A DNA stretch of 64,000 nucleotides from Aquimonas sp046318115 (GTDB taxonomy: Bacteria > Pseudomonadota > Gammaproteobacteria > Xanthomonadales > Xanthomonadaceae). How positions within the stretch are numbered: the stretch's first letter is position 1; each line of letters begins with the position of its first letter. Below, piece by piece: positions 24,583-31,819 of this stretch. The stretch is from the NCBI GenBank assembly GCA_046318115.1, contig JBKCVA010000153.1, positions 12,752 to 76,751 on the forward strand, given 5' to 3'. Under the pieces are notes generated by a model. It was not told where the DNA came from, did no database searches, and was given only the letters and a program-made list of their open reading frames with translations. Both the position numbers and the translations under genes were made by a program.

Positions 24583-26487
24583 TCATCCCCGGGGCAGCAT
24601 GTCGAAGGCCACGGTTATGCGAGGCTTCGTGTCCTTGAAGGGCACAGTGCCGTGCCAGAGGTAGGAAGGGAAAAGAGCAAGATGACCGAGTCGGGGGCGA
24701 ACCACCCGCCGCGGAGGCAAAGCGAGTCCAAGTTCCTCGGGTGGCTGTCCCAGCTGGAGACATCCCTGAAGATTCGCCTCCCTCGTCACGCTGATTGCTG
24801 CTTGAGCTTCAACAGAAGGCGGTAGCGATACGTAAAACGCCGAACTCATCCATCCATCGCTGTGGAAATGGTTCGCGTGGCAGCCTGATTGCCACAGCTT
24901 CACCGACCATGAGCCGGTGAAGCGGACACTACGGCGAGCACGGTTGAGGAAAGGGTGCTGTGAATCCCGAGGCAGGGACTCAAGCCAGCGTTCGACGGTC
25001 TCCAAGAGGGTCCGCTGCAATGCGGCGATTCGATCATCCGGCCTGCCGAATAACCTCCCTGGGCTTTGGGAGCCTCCGCGAACACTCTGAGTGAGAGGGT
25101 GTGTGCGCGCTTTGTGCAGTGGTTCGAGAGACTCCTGAAGTTCGAAAAGGAAGTGTTCAATGCTGGCCCATCCGCCAGGCACTTCGACTGGCATCAATGC
25201 CACCAACCTGTCATATCCACACAGCCATTCTTCTCTCGAGTCATTCAACATACGCCAGGCAGTCGCGAGGTAGGCCCAAGATTCCTGGCAATAGGGCCGC
25301 ATTCGAATCACACGCTCAGCCCTGCTCGCGGCATCTGACCAGCGCCCCGATTTCAGCAGGTGGAAGACAAAGGCATTGCAGAACGCCACATCACCACCAC
25401 CCAAGACTGAATCCACTCCGAAGAAAAGCTGATCTGCGGCATCGATATCCCCCATAGCGCTATACGCGCGGGCTTGCAGCGCAACCAGTTGTGGATCATT
25501 ACTCTCGCGCCTCAGAATAGACAGCCGATCTACAGCCTCGGCACCCTGTTTGGACTCGATTAAGAAGCGAATCAAGGCAAGCTGCAGTTCGCTGTTCCGG
25601 GGTTGACGCTCCGCCGCCCGACGAAGCGCATCTTCGGGCGCGCCCTCCTCACCCTCAGCAAGTCCGTACTCTCGGTTGAGATGAAGGAGCGTGGTGTACG
25701 CAGGCGCATACTGGGGGTGCCTTTCGATCAGGCTGCGCGCCGCGGCGTGGGCGTCTTCGAGGCGGAGACAATCAATCAGGGCGCCAATCTCGCCGTCAAG
25801 AACTGATGGAGGAAGAGTGCCAACGCCCCGTGCCTGGGCATACGCCGCAACCGCAGCTTCTGGCTTCCCCTCAAGACGAAAAACGCCCGCCAAGTTCGCC
25901 CACAGTGTCACATTTGTGGGCTCAACTTCGAGCCCGCGGCTGAAAGCATGTCTAGCGTCTTCGAGGGCACCTTGCTCTCTGAGCACGCAGCCTAACGCGT
26001 GCCAGGCACGTACGGCACCGGGGGACAGACTAACCGCGCTTTGCAGCAACCTTGCTGCCTCAGCGAGCTGCGATTGCGCGTCCCACTCATGGCCCTCGTC
26101 AAATGAGGAGCCAGCTGAGAGTTCCATAAGCAAAAGCCCCAGCTCGGTCAACGCGACGACGTCATTCGGCGAGCGCTCAAGCACATCTCGCCAGCACTCG
26201 ACTGCTTGACTCACAGCTCCCGTGGAACGCAAGTAGCGCGCGAAGTTTGCTGAAATCACTGGATGCGCGGGCGCCAGCGAGAGCGCTCGTGAGAAGCTAC
26301 GAACGGCCTCGACATGTTCCCCTGCCTGCGCCGCGCACAGAGCGAGAAGATGATGCGCGTCAGGTGCCCGGGGCGCCCTCGAAACTAGCTGTCTCGCTTG
26401 GGTCAGGACACTCGCGCCCTGACCCGATGCGATAGGGGCCATAAGCGCAGCAGCGAGCTTCGCACTGGAAGCATCTAGAGCCTGCAT
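24583..26487 (-). CDS. TPR-fused 2-oxoglutarate/Fe(II) oxygenase
   Basis: 634 residues. Residues about 25-430 are TPR-like helix pairs (PDAHHLLALCAAQAGEHVEAVRSF..., GAVRAWHALGCVLREQGALEDA...). The last 110 residues form a 2OG-FeII_Oxy_5-like (PF13759) domain. Iron ligands are H542 and D544 (HFHSDGW) and H612 (YLWHGTVPF), with R623 (KPRITVAFDM) as the 2-oxoglutarate anchor. The family hydroxylates peptide or small-molecule substrates; targets are unknown. No signal peptide is visible. It has the same TPR-plus-oxygenase design as the gene at 21946, with a different oxygenase family, so the two may act on one client. Confidence 0.85.
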   Translation of the reverse strand: MQALDASSAKLAAALMAPIASGQGASVLTQARQLVSRAPRAPDAHHLLALCAAQAGEHVEAVRSFSRALSLAPAHPVISANFARYLRSTGAVSQAVECWRDVLERSPNDVVALTELGLLLMELSAGSSFDEGHEWDAQSQLAEAARLLQSAVSLSPGAVRAWHALGCVLREQGALEDARHAFSRGLEVEPTNVTLWANLAGVFRLEGKPEAAVAAYAQARGVGTLPPSVLDGEIGALIDCLRLEDAHAAARSLIERHPQYAPAYTTLLHLNREYGLAEGEEGAPEDALRRAAERQPRNSELQLALIRFLIESKQGAEAVDRLSILRRESNDPQLVALQARAYSAMGDIDAADQLFFGVDSVLGGGDVAFCNAFVFHLLKSGRWSDAASRAERVIRMRPYCQESWAYLATAWRMLNDSREEWLCGYDRLVALMPVEVPGGWASIEHFLFELQESLEPLHKARTHPLTQSVRGGSQSPGRLFGRPDDRIAALQRTLLETVERWLESLPRDSQHPFLNRARRSVRFTGSWSVKLWQSGCHANHFHSDGWMSSAFYVSLPPSVEAQAAISVTREANLQGCLQLGQPPEELGLALPPRRVVRPRLGHLALFPSYLWHGTVPFKDTKPRITVAFDMLPRG

Positions 26488-26580
26488 GGAAGGGAGCTCT
26501 GTCGCGAGGACAACACTGCCGGCCTTGTGAAGCCCGGAACTCGACCGGCGTCTAGCCTGTGCCAGATTGAAATCTTCAAG

Positions 26581-26598
26581 AGTTCTGAGCGCAGAACT
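26581..26598. terminator. Small hairpin upstream of the TPR-oxygenase gene
   Basis: Perfect 7-bp stem AGTTCTG / CAGAACT with loop AGCG. It lies between the minus-strand genes at 26683 and 24583. It lacks a T run, so it may only be a processing or pausing site. Confidence 0.35.
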
Positions 26599-26682
26599 CT
26601 AGCCTGTTCAGACGCCAGAGAATGGCGCACAGAACGGCGAAACACTGATTTCGACTGTCCAGAGCTCTACGAGCGGTTGAAT

Positions 26683-27204
26683 TCATGGGCAAGGGCGATT
26701 TTCGCTCGGATTGCATTGTCCCCGCTGAAGGGCCTGCACGTTGGCCCGAGCAGCCTCGGCACGAGCTCGTCGTTCCGCCACAGTCAAACATTCGAGCGCC
26801 CCCAGACGCGTTCCGGTGGTCGAAACTCGTTTGCAGATTTTTCGGTCCTCGTCATCCGCGCGGAGGGTCGAATCGAACTGCGAGCGGGCCAGCTCAAGGG
26901 ACTGGCTCTGCTGCGGGTTCAACTCAGAGACCGAATCAACCTGTCCCAACGTTTCGACGATGAATGCGTAAGCCTCCTCAAGTGCCTTCATGTCTCGGCT
27001 CTTGATGTGGCCAAACTGACCGTCGCGGGCCAGCGCCATCGACAACTCCAACTCCTCGATCATCGCTGTGGTTTGACTCGCTCGCGTGGCGTCATTCACT
27101 TGCTGCTGCTCGTCTCCGCCGCGTTCTTGGGCCCCAAGGTTGCTTGCAAGAATCGCGCAGCAACAGGCGAAAATCATCAAGCGCAAAGGGTTCCGGAGAG
27201 TCAT
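26683..27204 (-). CDS. Exported protein of unknown function with a two-cysteine C-terminal motif
   Basis: 173 residues. The signal peptide (RLMIFACCCAILASNLGAQ) probably cleaves near residue 25. The middle is helical and Glu/Gln-rich. The C terminus contains KICKRVSTTGTRLGALECLTVAERR, a CxR..TGxR...C..T.xEx pattern I have seen in many exported Xanthomonadales proteins of unknown function. No enzyme motif is seen. It is probably cotranscribed with the gene at 24583, downstream on the same strand. Confidence 0.7.
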   Translation of the reverse strand: MTLRNPLRLMIFACCCAILASNLGAQERGGDEQQQVNDATRASQTTAMIEELELSMALARDGQFGHIKSRDMKALEEAYAFIVETLGQVDSVSELNPQQSQSLELARSQFDSTLRADDEDRKICKRVSTTGTRLGALECLTVAERRARAEAARANVQALQRGQCNPSENRPCP

Positions 27205-27405
27205 TGAGGGTATGCCTTTGAAGTTTTGGCTGTGGTTGGGGCGTCAAGTCCAACAGCAGAGAGCATGCAGCGCAAGTGGCGACGGGACCGGGCCTTGCCT
27301 TCGAACAGCGCATCCAGGCCGACAGATGGATGCCCCGAGGACCGGGGCCAGCCTTCGACAACCGAAGTCCAGTTGCGAGAGCCTGGGCCGATCGCAGCGC
27401 GCTCT
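27205..27405. other. Intergenic region with imperfect direct repeats
   Basis: Two similar blocks (GACCGGGCCTTGCCTTCGAAC and, at about 27336, GACCGGGGCCAGCCTTCGAC) lie about 50 bases apart. No convincing gene or RNA is seen. Confidence 0.4.
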
Positions 27406-27879
27406 TCAATCCACCCGCCTCACACGCAGCCCTACGCCACCTGGCGTGGACAGGATGTGCGATCCCATCAAGCCTCGCCTGATCATCACCCTGTCGCCGA
27501 CCTTGAGGAATCCCCGGGACCCGCCATCGACAATGCGCCAGGTGTGGCCGTTGTCAAGCGAAAGGAGGCGCTGCCCACCTTGGATCGAGCGCACTTCAGT
27601 CACGCTCGCTTCGATGCGCTCGATCGGCTGCTCGCGCTCGGCAGCAGGCTTCGATTCTTCCACGGCACGCTGAGTCAGCCCAAATTCCCGGATGCGCTCC
27701 GCTTCACTGCGGACCGGTACCGTCGCCGGTGCTGCTGAACGCGGCGGGAACACCTCGTCATAGCAAGCCAGTCGAGCCTGAGGATCCGCCCGTTCGGCGC
27801 AGGGATGTATGTCTGCATGAGCAGGCGCCGTTGAGAGCAAGGAAAGCCACAGCAGGTGCTTGGTCGCGCGGATGTTCAT
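27406..27879 (-). CDS. Exported protein of unknown function
   Basis: 157 residues. The signal peptide (KHLLWLSLLSTAPAHA) ends near residue 22. The mature start CAERADPQARLACYDEVF is a two-cysteine DPxARLxCYD motif common in exported proteobacterial proteins. A C-terminal beta-rich domain (QRLLSLDNGHTWRIVDGGSRGFLKVGDRVMIRRG, with PGGVGLRVRRV) has an SH3-like or OB-like look. Start ATG 27879 follows GAGAG. No function is assigned. Confidence 0.72.
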   Translation of the reverse strand: MNIRATKHLLWLSLLSTAPAHADIHPCAERADPQARLACYDEVFPPRSAAPATVPVRSEAERIREFGLTQRAVEESKPAAEREQPIERIEASVTEVRSIQGGQRLLSLDNGHTWRIVDGGSRGFLKVGDRVMIRRGLMGSHILSTPGGVGLRVRRVD

Positions 27880-28099
27880 GATATCTCTCGTCTCCTTCGA
27901 GAACGGCCGGATGCTGCCCAAGCGCGTGACCGCCGCAGCGCCACCTGACTCATCGTTTCCAGCGCGGTGGAACTGCATGCTCGGAGCGACCTGGAAAGGT
28001 GCGGAACATTGGGATTCGCCGGCGGGAGGCTGCATTCCAAAGTGCTACTGCTCCTCATGATACCGACGCGTCCGATGCGGGTGCCGATCCTGCCACGTC

Positions 28100-28236
28100 A
28101 GAAAAAGAAAACCCGCCGGCGCAGGGGGAACTGCGCGCGGCGGGTTGAAGAGGTACTGCCCCGATACCGATGGATCTGCCAGTCACGAAGACTTAGGAGT
28201 GCCGAGCAGAGGACACGGTCGTATCAGGGTGCAACG
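28100..28236 (-). ncRNA. Candidate small RNA upstream of the 28.1 kb terminator
   Basis: On the minus strand, TTGCGG (28273-28268) and TTTAAT (28248-28243) are spaced 19 bases (or 18 to ATTTAA), a plausible promoter. About 135 bases later a very strong hairpin ends in TTTTCTTTTT. The region between has no open frame with a ribosome site and has C-rich unpaired-looking stretches, including the terminator loop (CAGTTCCCCCTG). This fits a small RNA gene, but it could equally be the 3' end of the rimK transcript. Confidence 0.3.
28103..28145 (-). terminator. Strong intrinsic terminator
   Basis: Read on the minus strand: stem ACCCGCCG, inner stem CGCGCAG / CTGCGC, then CGGCGGGT, followed by TTTTCTTTTT. 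It ends either the rimK transcript or the candidate small RNA. Confidence 0.9.
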
Positions 28237-28352
28237 CAGTCGATTAAATGGAAGTTAAGCCCGTCTTCCGCAAGCGTTAACGGGCATGCCCTCGGACGAC
28301 GCAACGTGCCGCAGGGACGAAACGCCTTGCGGACCGCCGCAGGGTCCTGCGC

Positions 28353-29246
28353 TCATTCCTTGCGCTTTCGCGCGCGCAGGCGCCGGTCGATGTAGTCGAT
28401 GATCTCACCGGCCACGTCCACCCCGGTCGCACCCTCGATTCCTTCGAGTCCCGGCGAGGAGTTCACCTCCAATACGAGCGGCCCGCGCTTGGAGCGAAGG
28501 AGGTCGACGCCCGCCACACCCAGGCCCATCACGCGCGCAGCGCGGATTGCGATCTCTCGCTCTTCGTCGCTCAAGTCCACGGCCTTGGCGGTGCCGCCGC
28601 GATGCAGGTTGGAGCGGAACTCGCCGGCCTTGGCCTGACGGCGCATCGATGCGACCACCCGGCTGCCGACCACGAAGCAGCGCAGATCGGCGCCCTTCGC
28701 CTCGCCGATGAACTCCTGCACGATGAAGTTGGCGTAGAGGCCGCGAAAGGCCTCGATGACGCTACGCGAGGAGGACGCGCGCTCGGCGAGGATCACGCCC
28801 GTACCCTGGGTACCCTCGGTGAGCTTGATGACATGCGGCGGCTTGCCGAGCATGGCGAGCAGATCGGCGGTGTCGTCGGGATTGTCGCCAAACACGGTCT
28901 TGGGTAGACCAATGCCCTGACGGGCGAGCAACTGGTGGCAATGCAGCTTGTCGCGGGCGCGCAGGATGGCCTCGGAGCCATTCGGCGTGTAGGTGCCCAT
29001 CATCTCGAACTGGCGAAGCACCGCCGTGCCGTAGAACGTCACCGAGGCACCGATGCGCGGAATCACCGCATCGAAGTCGGTGAGCTCCTTTCCCTTGTAG
29101 TGCATCTGGAAGTCGCCAGGCGCGATGCGCATGTAGCAGCGCAGCGGGTCGAGCACGCGCACGCTGTGACCACGCACACGACCGGCCTCGATCAGGCGCT
29201 GGGTGGAAAAAAGCTTGGAGTTGCGCGAGAGGATTGCAAGTTTCAT
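28353..29246 (-). CDS. rimK: RimK-type ATP-grasp glutamate ligase
   Basis: 297 residues. It opens MKLAILSRNSKLFSTQRLIEAGRVRGH, the conserved RimK start. The ATP-grasp landmarks are present: VIKLTEGTQGTGVILAE, IVQEFIGEAKGADLRCFVVG, and the metal-binding VAGVDLLRSKRGPLVLEVNSSPGLEGIE. It adds glutamates to the C terminus of ribosomal protein S6 in E. coli and modulates the ribosome. The RimB-like gene lies 62 bases upstream on the same strand, as in rim operons. A G-rich stretch (29247-29273, a heptad relative) precedes the start. Confidence 0.94.
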   Translation of the reverse strand: MKLAILSRNSKLFSTQRLIEAGRVRGHSVRVLDPLRCYMRIAPGDFQMHYKGKELTDFDAVIPRIGASVTFYGTAVLRQFEMMGTYTPNGSEAILRARDKLHCHQLLARQGIGLPKTVFGDNPDDTADLLAMLGKPPHVIKLTEGTQGTGVILAERASSSRSVIEAFRGLYANFIVQEFIGEAKGADLRCFVVGSRVVASMRRQAKAGEFRSNLHRGGTAKAVDLSDEEREIAIRAARVMGLGVAGVDLLRSKRGPLVLEVNSSPGLEGIEGATGVDVAGEIIDYIDRRLRARKRKE

Positions 29247-29308
29247 CGGGGCCGGGAATCGGGACTGGGGACACGTTGGCAGCGTAGCGCTCGCCCGCGT
29301 CGCACGGG

Positions 29309-29752
29309 TTACGGGAGGGGGTCGGACAAAGCGTGCTTGCGTGCGGGGTCGACCAGGAAGCGCCCCGCAAGGGCGGTGCGGCCCAGCAGCATGGGAAACT
29401 TGAGCCCCCGGCGCGCCGCCAGGTTCACTTCGATGGGATAGCGGATGCCAGCGATGGCGAGTGTGGTGAGGATGAACACGCGTTCGGTCTCGTGCCCACC
29501 AGAGTCGCGCACCGCACGGCGGTCGTGTACAGGCGCCTCGGCCTGCACAGCCCGCTTGGCCGCCGGGCCGTCGAGATGCAAGGCGAAGCGCACCCACTCG
29601 CGGCCCGCGCGCTCGAAGCACTGCTGGCTGTCGACATGCAAGGAGGAGCTCCGCGCACCGGTGTCGATCTTGGCCTCGATGGCCGGAAGGGACAGGTCCG
29701 GAAGGGCGAGGGTTTCGCACCAGCCGAGCACGATGGGAAGGGATTCGACCAT
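29309..29752 (-). CDS. rimB: RimB-like retropepsin-type protease (PF05618-like)
   Basis: 147 residues. It has a single retropepsin-like half: PAIEAKIDTGARSSSLHVD supplies the active-site DTG near residue 30. KFPMLLGRTALAGRFLVDP is the conserved C-terminal motif. The family is annotated ATP-dependent zinc protease, and in Pseudomonas RimB works with RimK in controlling S6 modification. ATG 29752 is chosen because the longer reading runs through the tRNA gene. Confidence 0.85.
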   Translation of the reverse strand: MVESLPIVLGWCETLALPDLSLPAIEAKIDTGARSSSLHVDSQQCFERAGREWVRFALHLDGPAAKRAVQAEAPVHDRRAVRDSGGHETERVFILTTLAIAGIRYPIEVNLAARRGLKFPMLLGRTALAGRFLVDPARKHALSDPLP

Positions 29753-29776
29753 GGCCCGGGCGGCGACTTCGAGTGG

Positions 29777-29847
29777 AGCGGGTGATGGGAATCGAACCCA
29801 CGTCGGCGGCTTGGGAAGCCGCTGCTTTACCATTAAGCTACACCCGC
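29777..29847 (-). tRNA. tRNA-Gly (anticodon CCC)
   Basis: A 71-base cloverleaf on the minus strand. Acceptor arm GCGGGTG / CACCCGC, D-arm GCTT / AAGC with an AATGGTA loop, anticodon stem GCGGC / GCCGC around TTCCCAA (anticodon CCC), T-arm GTGGG / CCCAT with loop TTCGATT, discriminator T. The CCA end is not encoded. Confidence 0.95.
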
Positions 29848-29960
29848 GCTGCGGTGCGAGAGCTTAGCCCCGCTGACCTCGCGCAGGCAATGCCGCGGCG
29901 TACTCTTCGAACATCGCACAGCGCGTCGCCTCATCCTCTGCTCCGATGCACGGGCACCCC

Positions 29961-30164
29961 ATGATCCAGATCCAGCTAAACGGTGAGGCGCGAGAGTTGC
30001 CCTCCGCCACCACCGTCGCCGCCCTGATCGAGCAGCTTGGCCATGCCGGCCGTCGCGTGGCCGTCGAAGTGAATCGGGAGATCGTGCCCAAGAGCCGCCA
30101 TGCCGAGCACATGCTCGCCGATGGAGATGTGGTCGAACTGGTGCATGCCCTGGGCGGTGGCTGA
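29961..30164 (+). CDS. thiS: Sulfur carrier protein ThiS
   Basis: 67 residues, ubiquitin-like fold, with the required C-terminal Gly-Gly (HALGGG) that is adenylated and then thiocarboxylated to donate sulfur for the thiazole ring of thiamine. It opens with a beta strand (MIQIQLNGE). ATG 29961 is chosen over a GC-rich upstream ATG at 29946 for lack of homologous residues in the extension. First gene of thiS-thiG-trmB. Confidence 0.93.
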   Translation: MIQIQLNGEARELPSATTVAALIEQLGHAGRRVAVEVNREIVPKSRHAEHMLADGDVVELVHALGGG

Positions 30165-30230
30165 AGCGATTCCGACACAAGCGCGGCGATCGTCGCGACA
30201 GCGCCTGCGGGTTCGGTCGATAATCCCGCG

Positions 30231-31031
30231 ATGGACAGTGCAGCCCAGCCCGCCGCCGACCGGCTCAAGATCGGCACCCGCAACTTCTCTTCCCGCCTGC
30301 TGACAGGCACCGGCAAGTTCCGCGACTTCGACGAGACGCGCCGCGCCAGCGAGGCGGCCGGCGCCGAAATCGTCACCGTCGCCATCCGCCGCACCAACCT
30401 CGGCCAGAATGCCGGCGAACCCAACCTGCTCGACTTTCTGCCGCCCGAGCGCTACACCCTGCTGCCCAACACTGCCGGCTGTTACAGCGCCGACGATGCG
30501 GTGCGTACCTGCCGGCTGGCGCGCGAACTGCTCGACGGACACAACCTGGTCAAGCTTGAAGTGCTGGGCGACGAAAAGACCCTCTACCCCGACGTGGTGC
30601 AAACCCTGCGGGCCGCTGAAGTTCTGGTGCGCGACGGCTTCGAGGTGATGGTCTACACCAGCGACGACCCGATCGTCGCGCGCGAGCTTGAGAAAATTGG
30701 CTGCGTGGCGGTGATGCCACTGGCCGCGCCGATCGGCTCGGGGCTGGGCATCCAGAACCGCTACACCCTGCTGGAGATCATAGAGAGCCTGAGCGTGCCA
30801 GTGATCGTCGATGCCGGCGTGGGCACCGCCTCCGACGCCGCCATCGCGATGGAACTTGGCTGTGACGGCGTGCTGATGAACACCGCGATCGCTGGCGCCA
30901 AGCATCCGGTGCTGATGGCAAGCGCAATGCGCAAGGCCATTGAGGCCGGTCGCGAGGCCTTTCTGGCCGGGCGCATTCCGCGCAAGCGCTACGCCAGCGC
31001 GTCTTCGCCAGTCGACGGGCTGTTCTTCTGA
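30231..31031 (+). CDS. thiG: Thiazole synthase
   Basis: 266 residues, TIM barrel. It builds thiazole phosphate from 1-deoxyxylulose 5-phosphate, ThiS thiocarboxylate and dehydroglycine. Landmarks are SRLLTGTGKFRDF, LLPNTAGCYSADDAVR, and LVKLEVLGDEKTLYPD with the Schiff-base lysine region. The phosphate loops VIVDAGVGTASDAAIAMELG and CDGVLMNTAIAGA follow. The stop overlaps the trmB ATG (TGATG). Confidence 0.96.
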   Translation: MDSAAQPAADRLKIGTRNFSSRLLTGTGKFRDFDETRRASEAAGAEIVTVAIRRTNLGQNAGEPNLLDFLPPERYTLLPNTAGCYSADDAVRTCRLARELLDGHNLVKLEVLGDEKTLYPDVVQTLRAAEVLVRDGFEVMVYTSDDPIVARELEKIGCVAVMPLAAPIGSGLGIQNRYTLLEIIESLSVPVIVDAGVGTASDAAIAMELGCDGVLMNTAIAGAKHPVLMASAMRKAIEAGREAFLAGRIPRKRYASASSPVDGLFF

Positions 31032-31747
31032 TGAGCGAAGCCGGATCCAAGCCGCCCCGCGAGCTGCCCGACGCCGCCACGCGCGTGCTGCGCAGCTTCG
31101 TGCAGCGCGCCGGTCGACTCACCCCGGCGCAGCAGCGCGCGCTCGATGAGCTCTGGCCGAAGTACGGGCTGGAGATCGACCAAGGCGCGCTCGACGCCCC
31201 CGCCCGCTTCGGACGCGAGGCGCCGCTGGTGCTGGAGATCGGCTTCGGCAACGGCGAGGCGCTCATCCACGGTGCCCTGCATTCGCCCGAGCGCGACTTC
31301 GTAGGCATCGAGGTGCACAAGCCCGGCGTTGGCCGTGCCCTCAACGCCATCGAATCCAAGAGGCTGCCCAACGTACGCCTCTACGCGGAAGACGCCGTTG
31401 AGGTGCTGACGCAGTGCGTTGGGGAAGGCGCACTCGACGAAGTGCGGATCTACTTCCCCGACCCTTGGCACAAGAAGCGCCATGTCAAGCGTCGGCTGAT
31501 CCAGCCCGGCTTCGTCGAACTGCTGGCCAGCCGCATCGCCGCGGCCGGGCTGCTGCATCTCGCCACCGACTGGGAGCCCTATGCCGAGCAGATGTGGGAG
31601 GTGATGGATGCCTGCCCGCAGTTCCGCAACAGTGAAGGCCCGGGCGGCCATGTGCCCCGCCCGGACTGGCGCCCCGAGACCCACTTCGAGCGCCGCGGCC
31701 TGCGCCTCGGGCACGGAGTCTGGGACATGCTCTACCGCAGGGTGTAG
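31031..31747 (+). CDS. trmB: tRNA (guanine-N7-)-methyltransferase
   Basis: 238 residues. It methylates G46 in tRNA variable loops. The SAM motif is VLEIGFGNGEALI, then IEVHKPGVGRAL, and the family signature VRIYFPDPWHKKRHVKRRLIQP near residue 135 carries the catalytic aspartate. It ends a thiS-thiG-trmB operon, an arrangement common in Xanthomonadales. Confidence 0.96.
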   Translation: MSEAGSKPPRELPDAATRVLRSFVQRAGRLTPAQQRALDELWPKYGLEIDQGALDAPARFGREAPLVLEIGFGNGEALIHGALHSPERDFVGIEVHKPGVGRALNAIESKRLPNVRLYAEDAVEVLTQCVGEGALDEVRIYFPDPWHKKRHVKRRLIQPGFVELLASRIAAAGLLHLATDWEPYAEQMWEVMDACPQFRNSEGPGGHVPRPDWRPETHFERRGLRLGHGVWDMLYRRV

Positions 31748-31819
31748 GCGCAGATGCTGGCCCACGCCGCCGACATCCGAGTGCAGCGCGAGAGCCGCCT
31801 GCCGCGGCGGAGCGGCTAG

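Noticed and set aside
21946..28035. Integrated prophage or ICE boundary at tRNA-Gly(CCC)
   Set aside because: The tRNA lies 1.7 kb beyond the lower-GC block, no integrase is present, and no direct repeat of the tRNA 3' end is seen.
29848..29960. TPP riboswitch ahead of thiS
   Set aside because: I looked for the conserved CUGAGA and ACCUGA-type elements upstream of thiS and saw none; the region is short and borders the tRNA.
29773..29964. Open frame MERVMGIEPTSAAWEAAALPLSY on the plus strand
   Set aside because: This is the complement of the tRNA-Gly gene, a well-known artefact.
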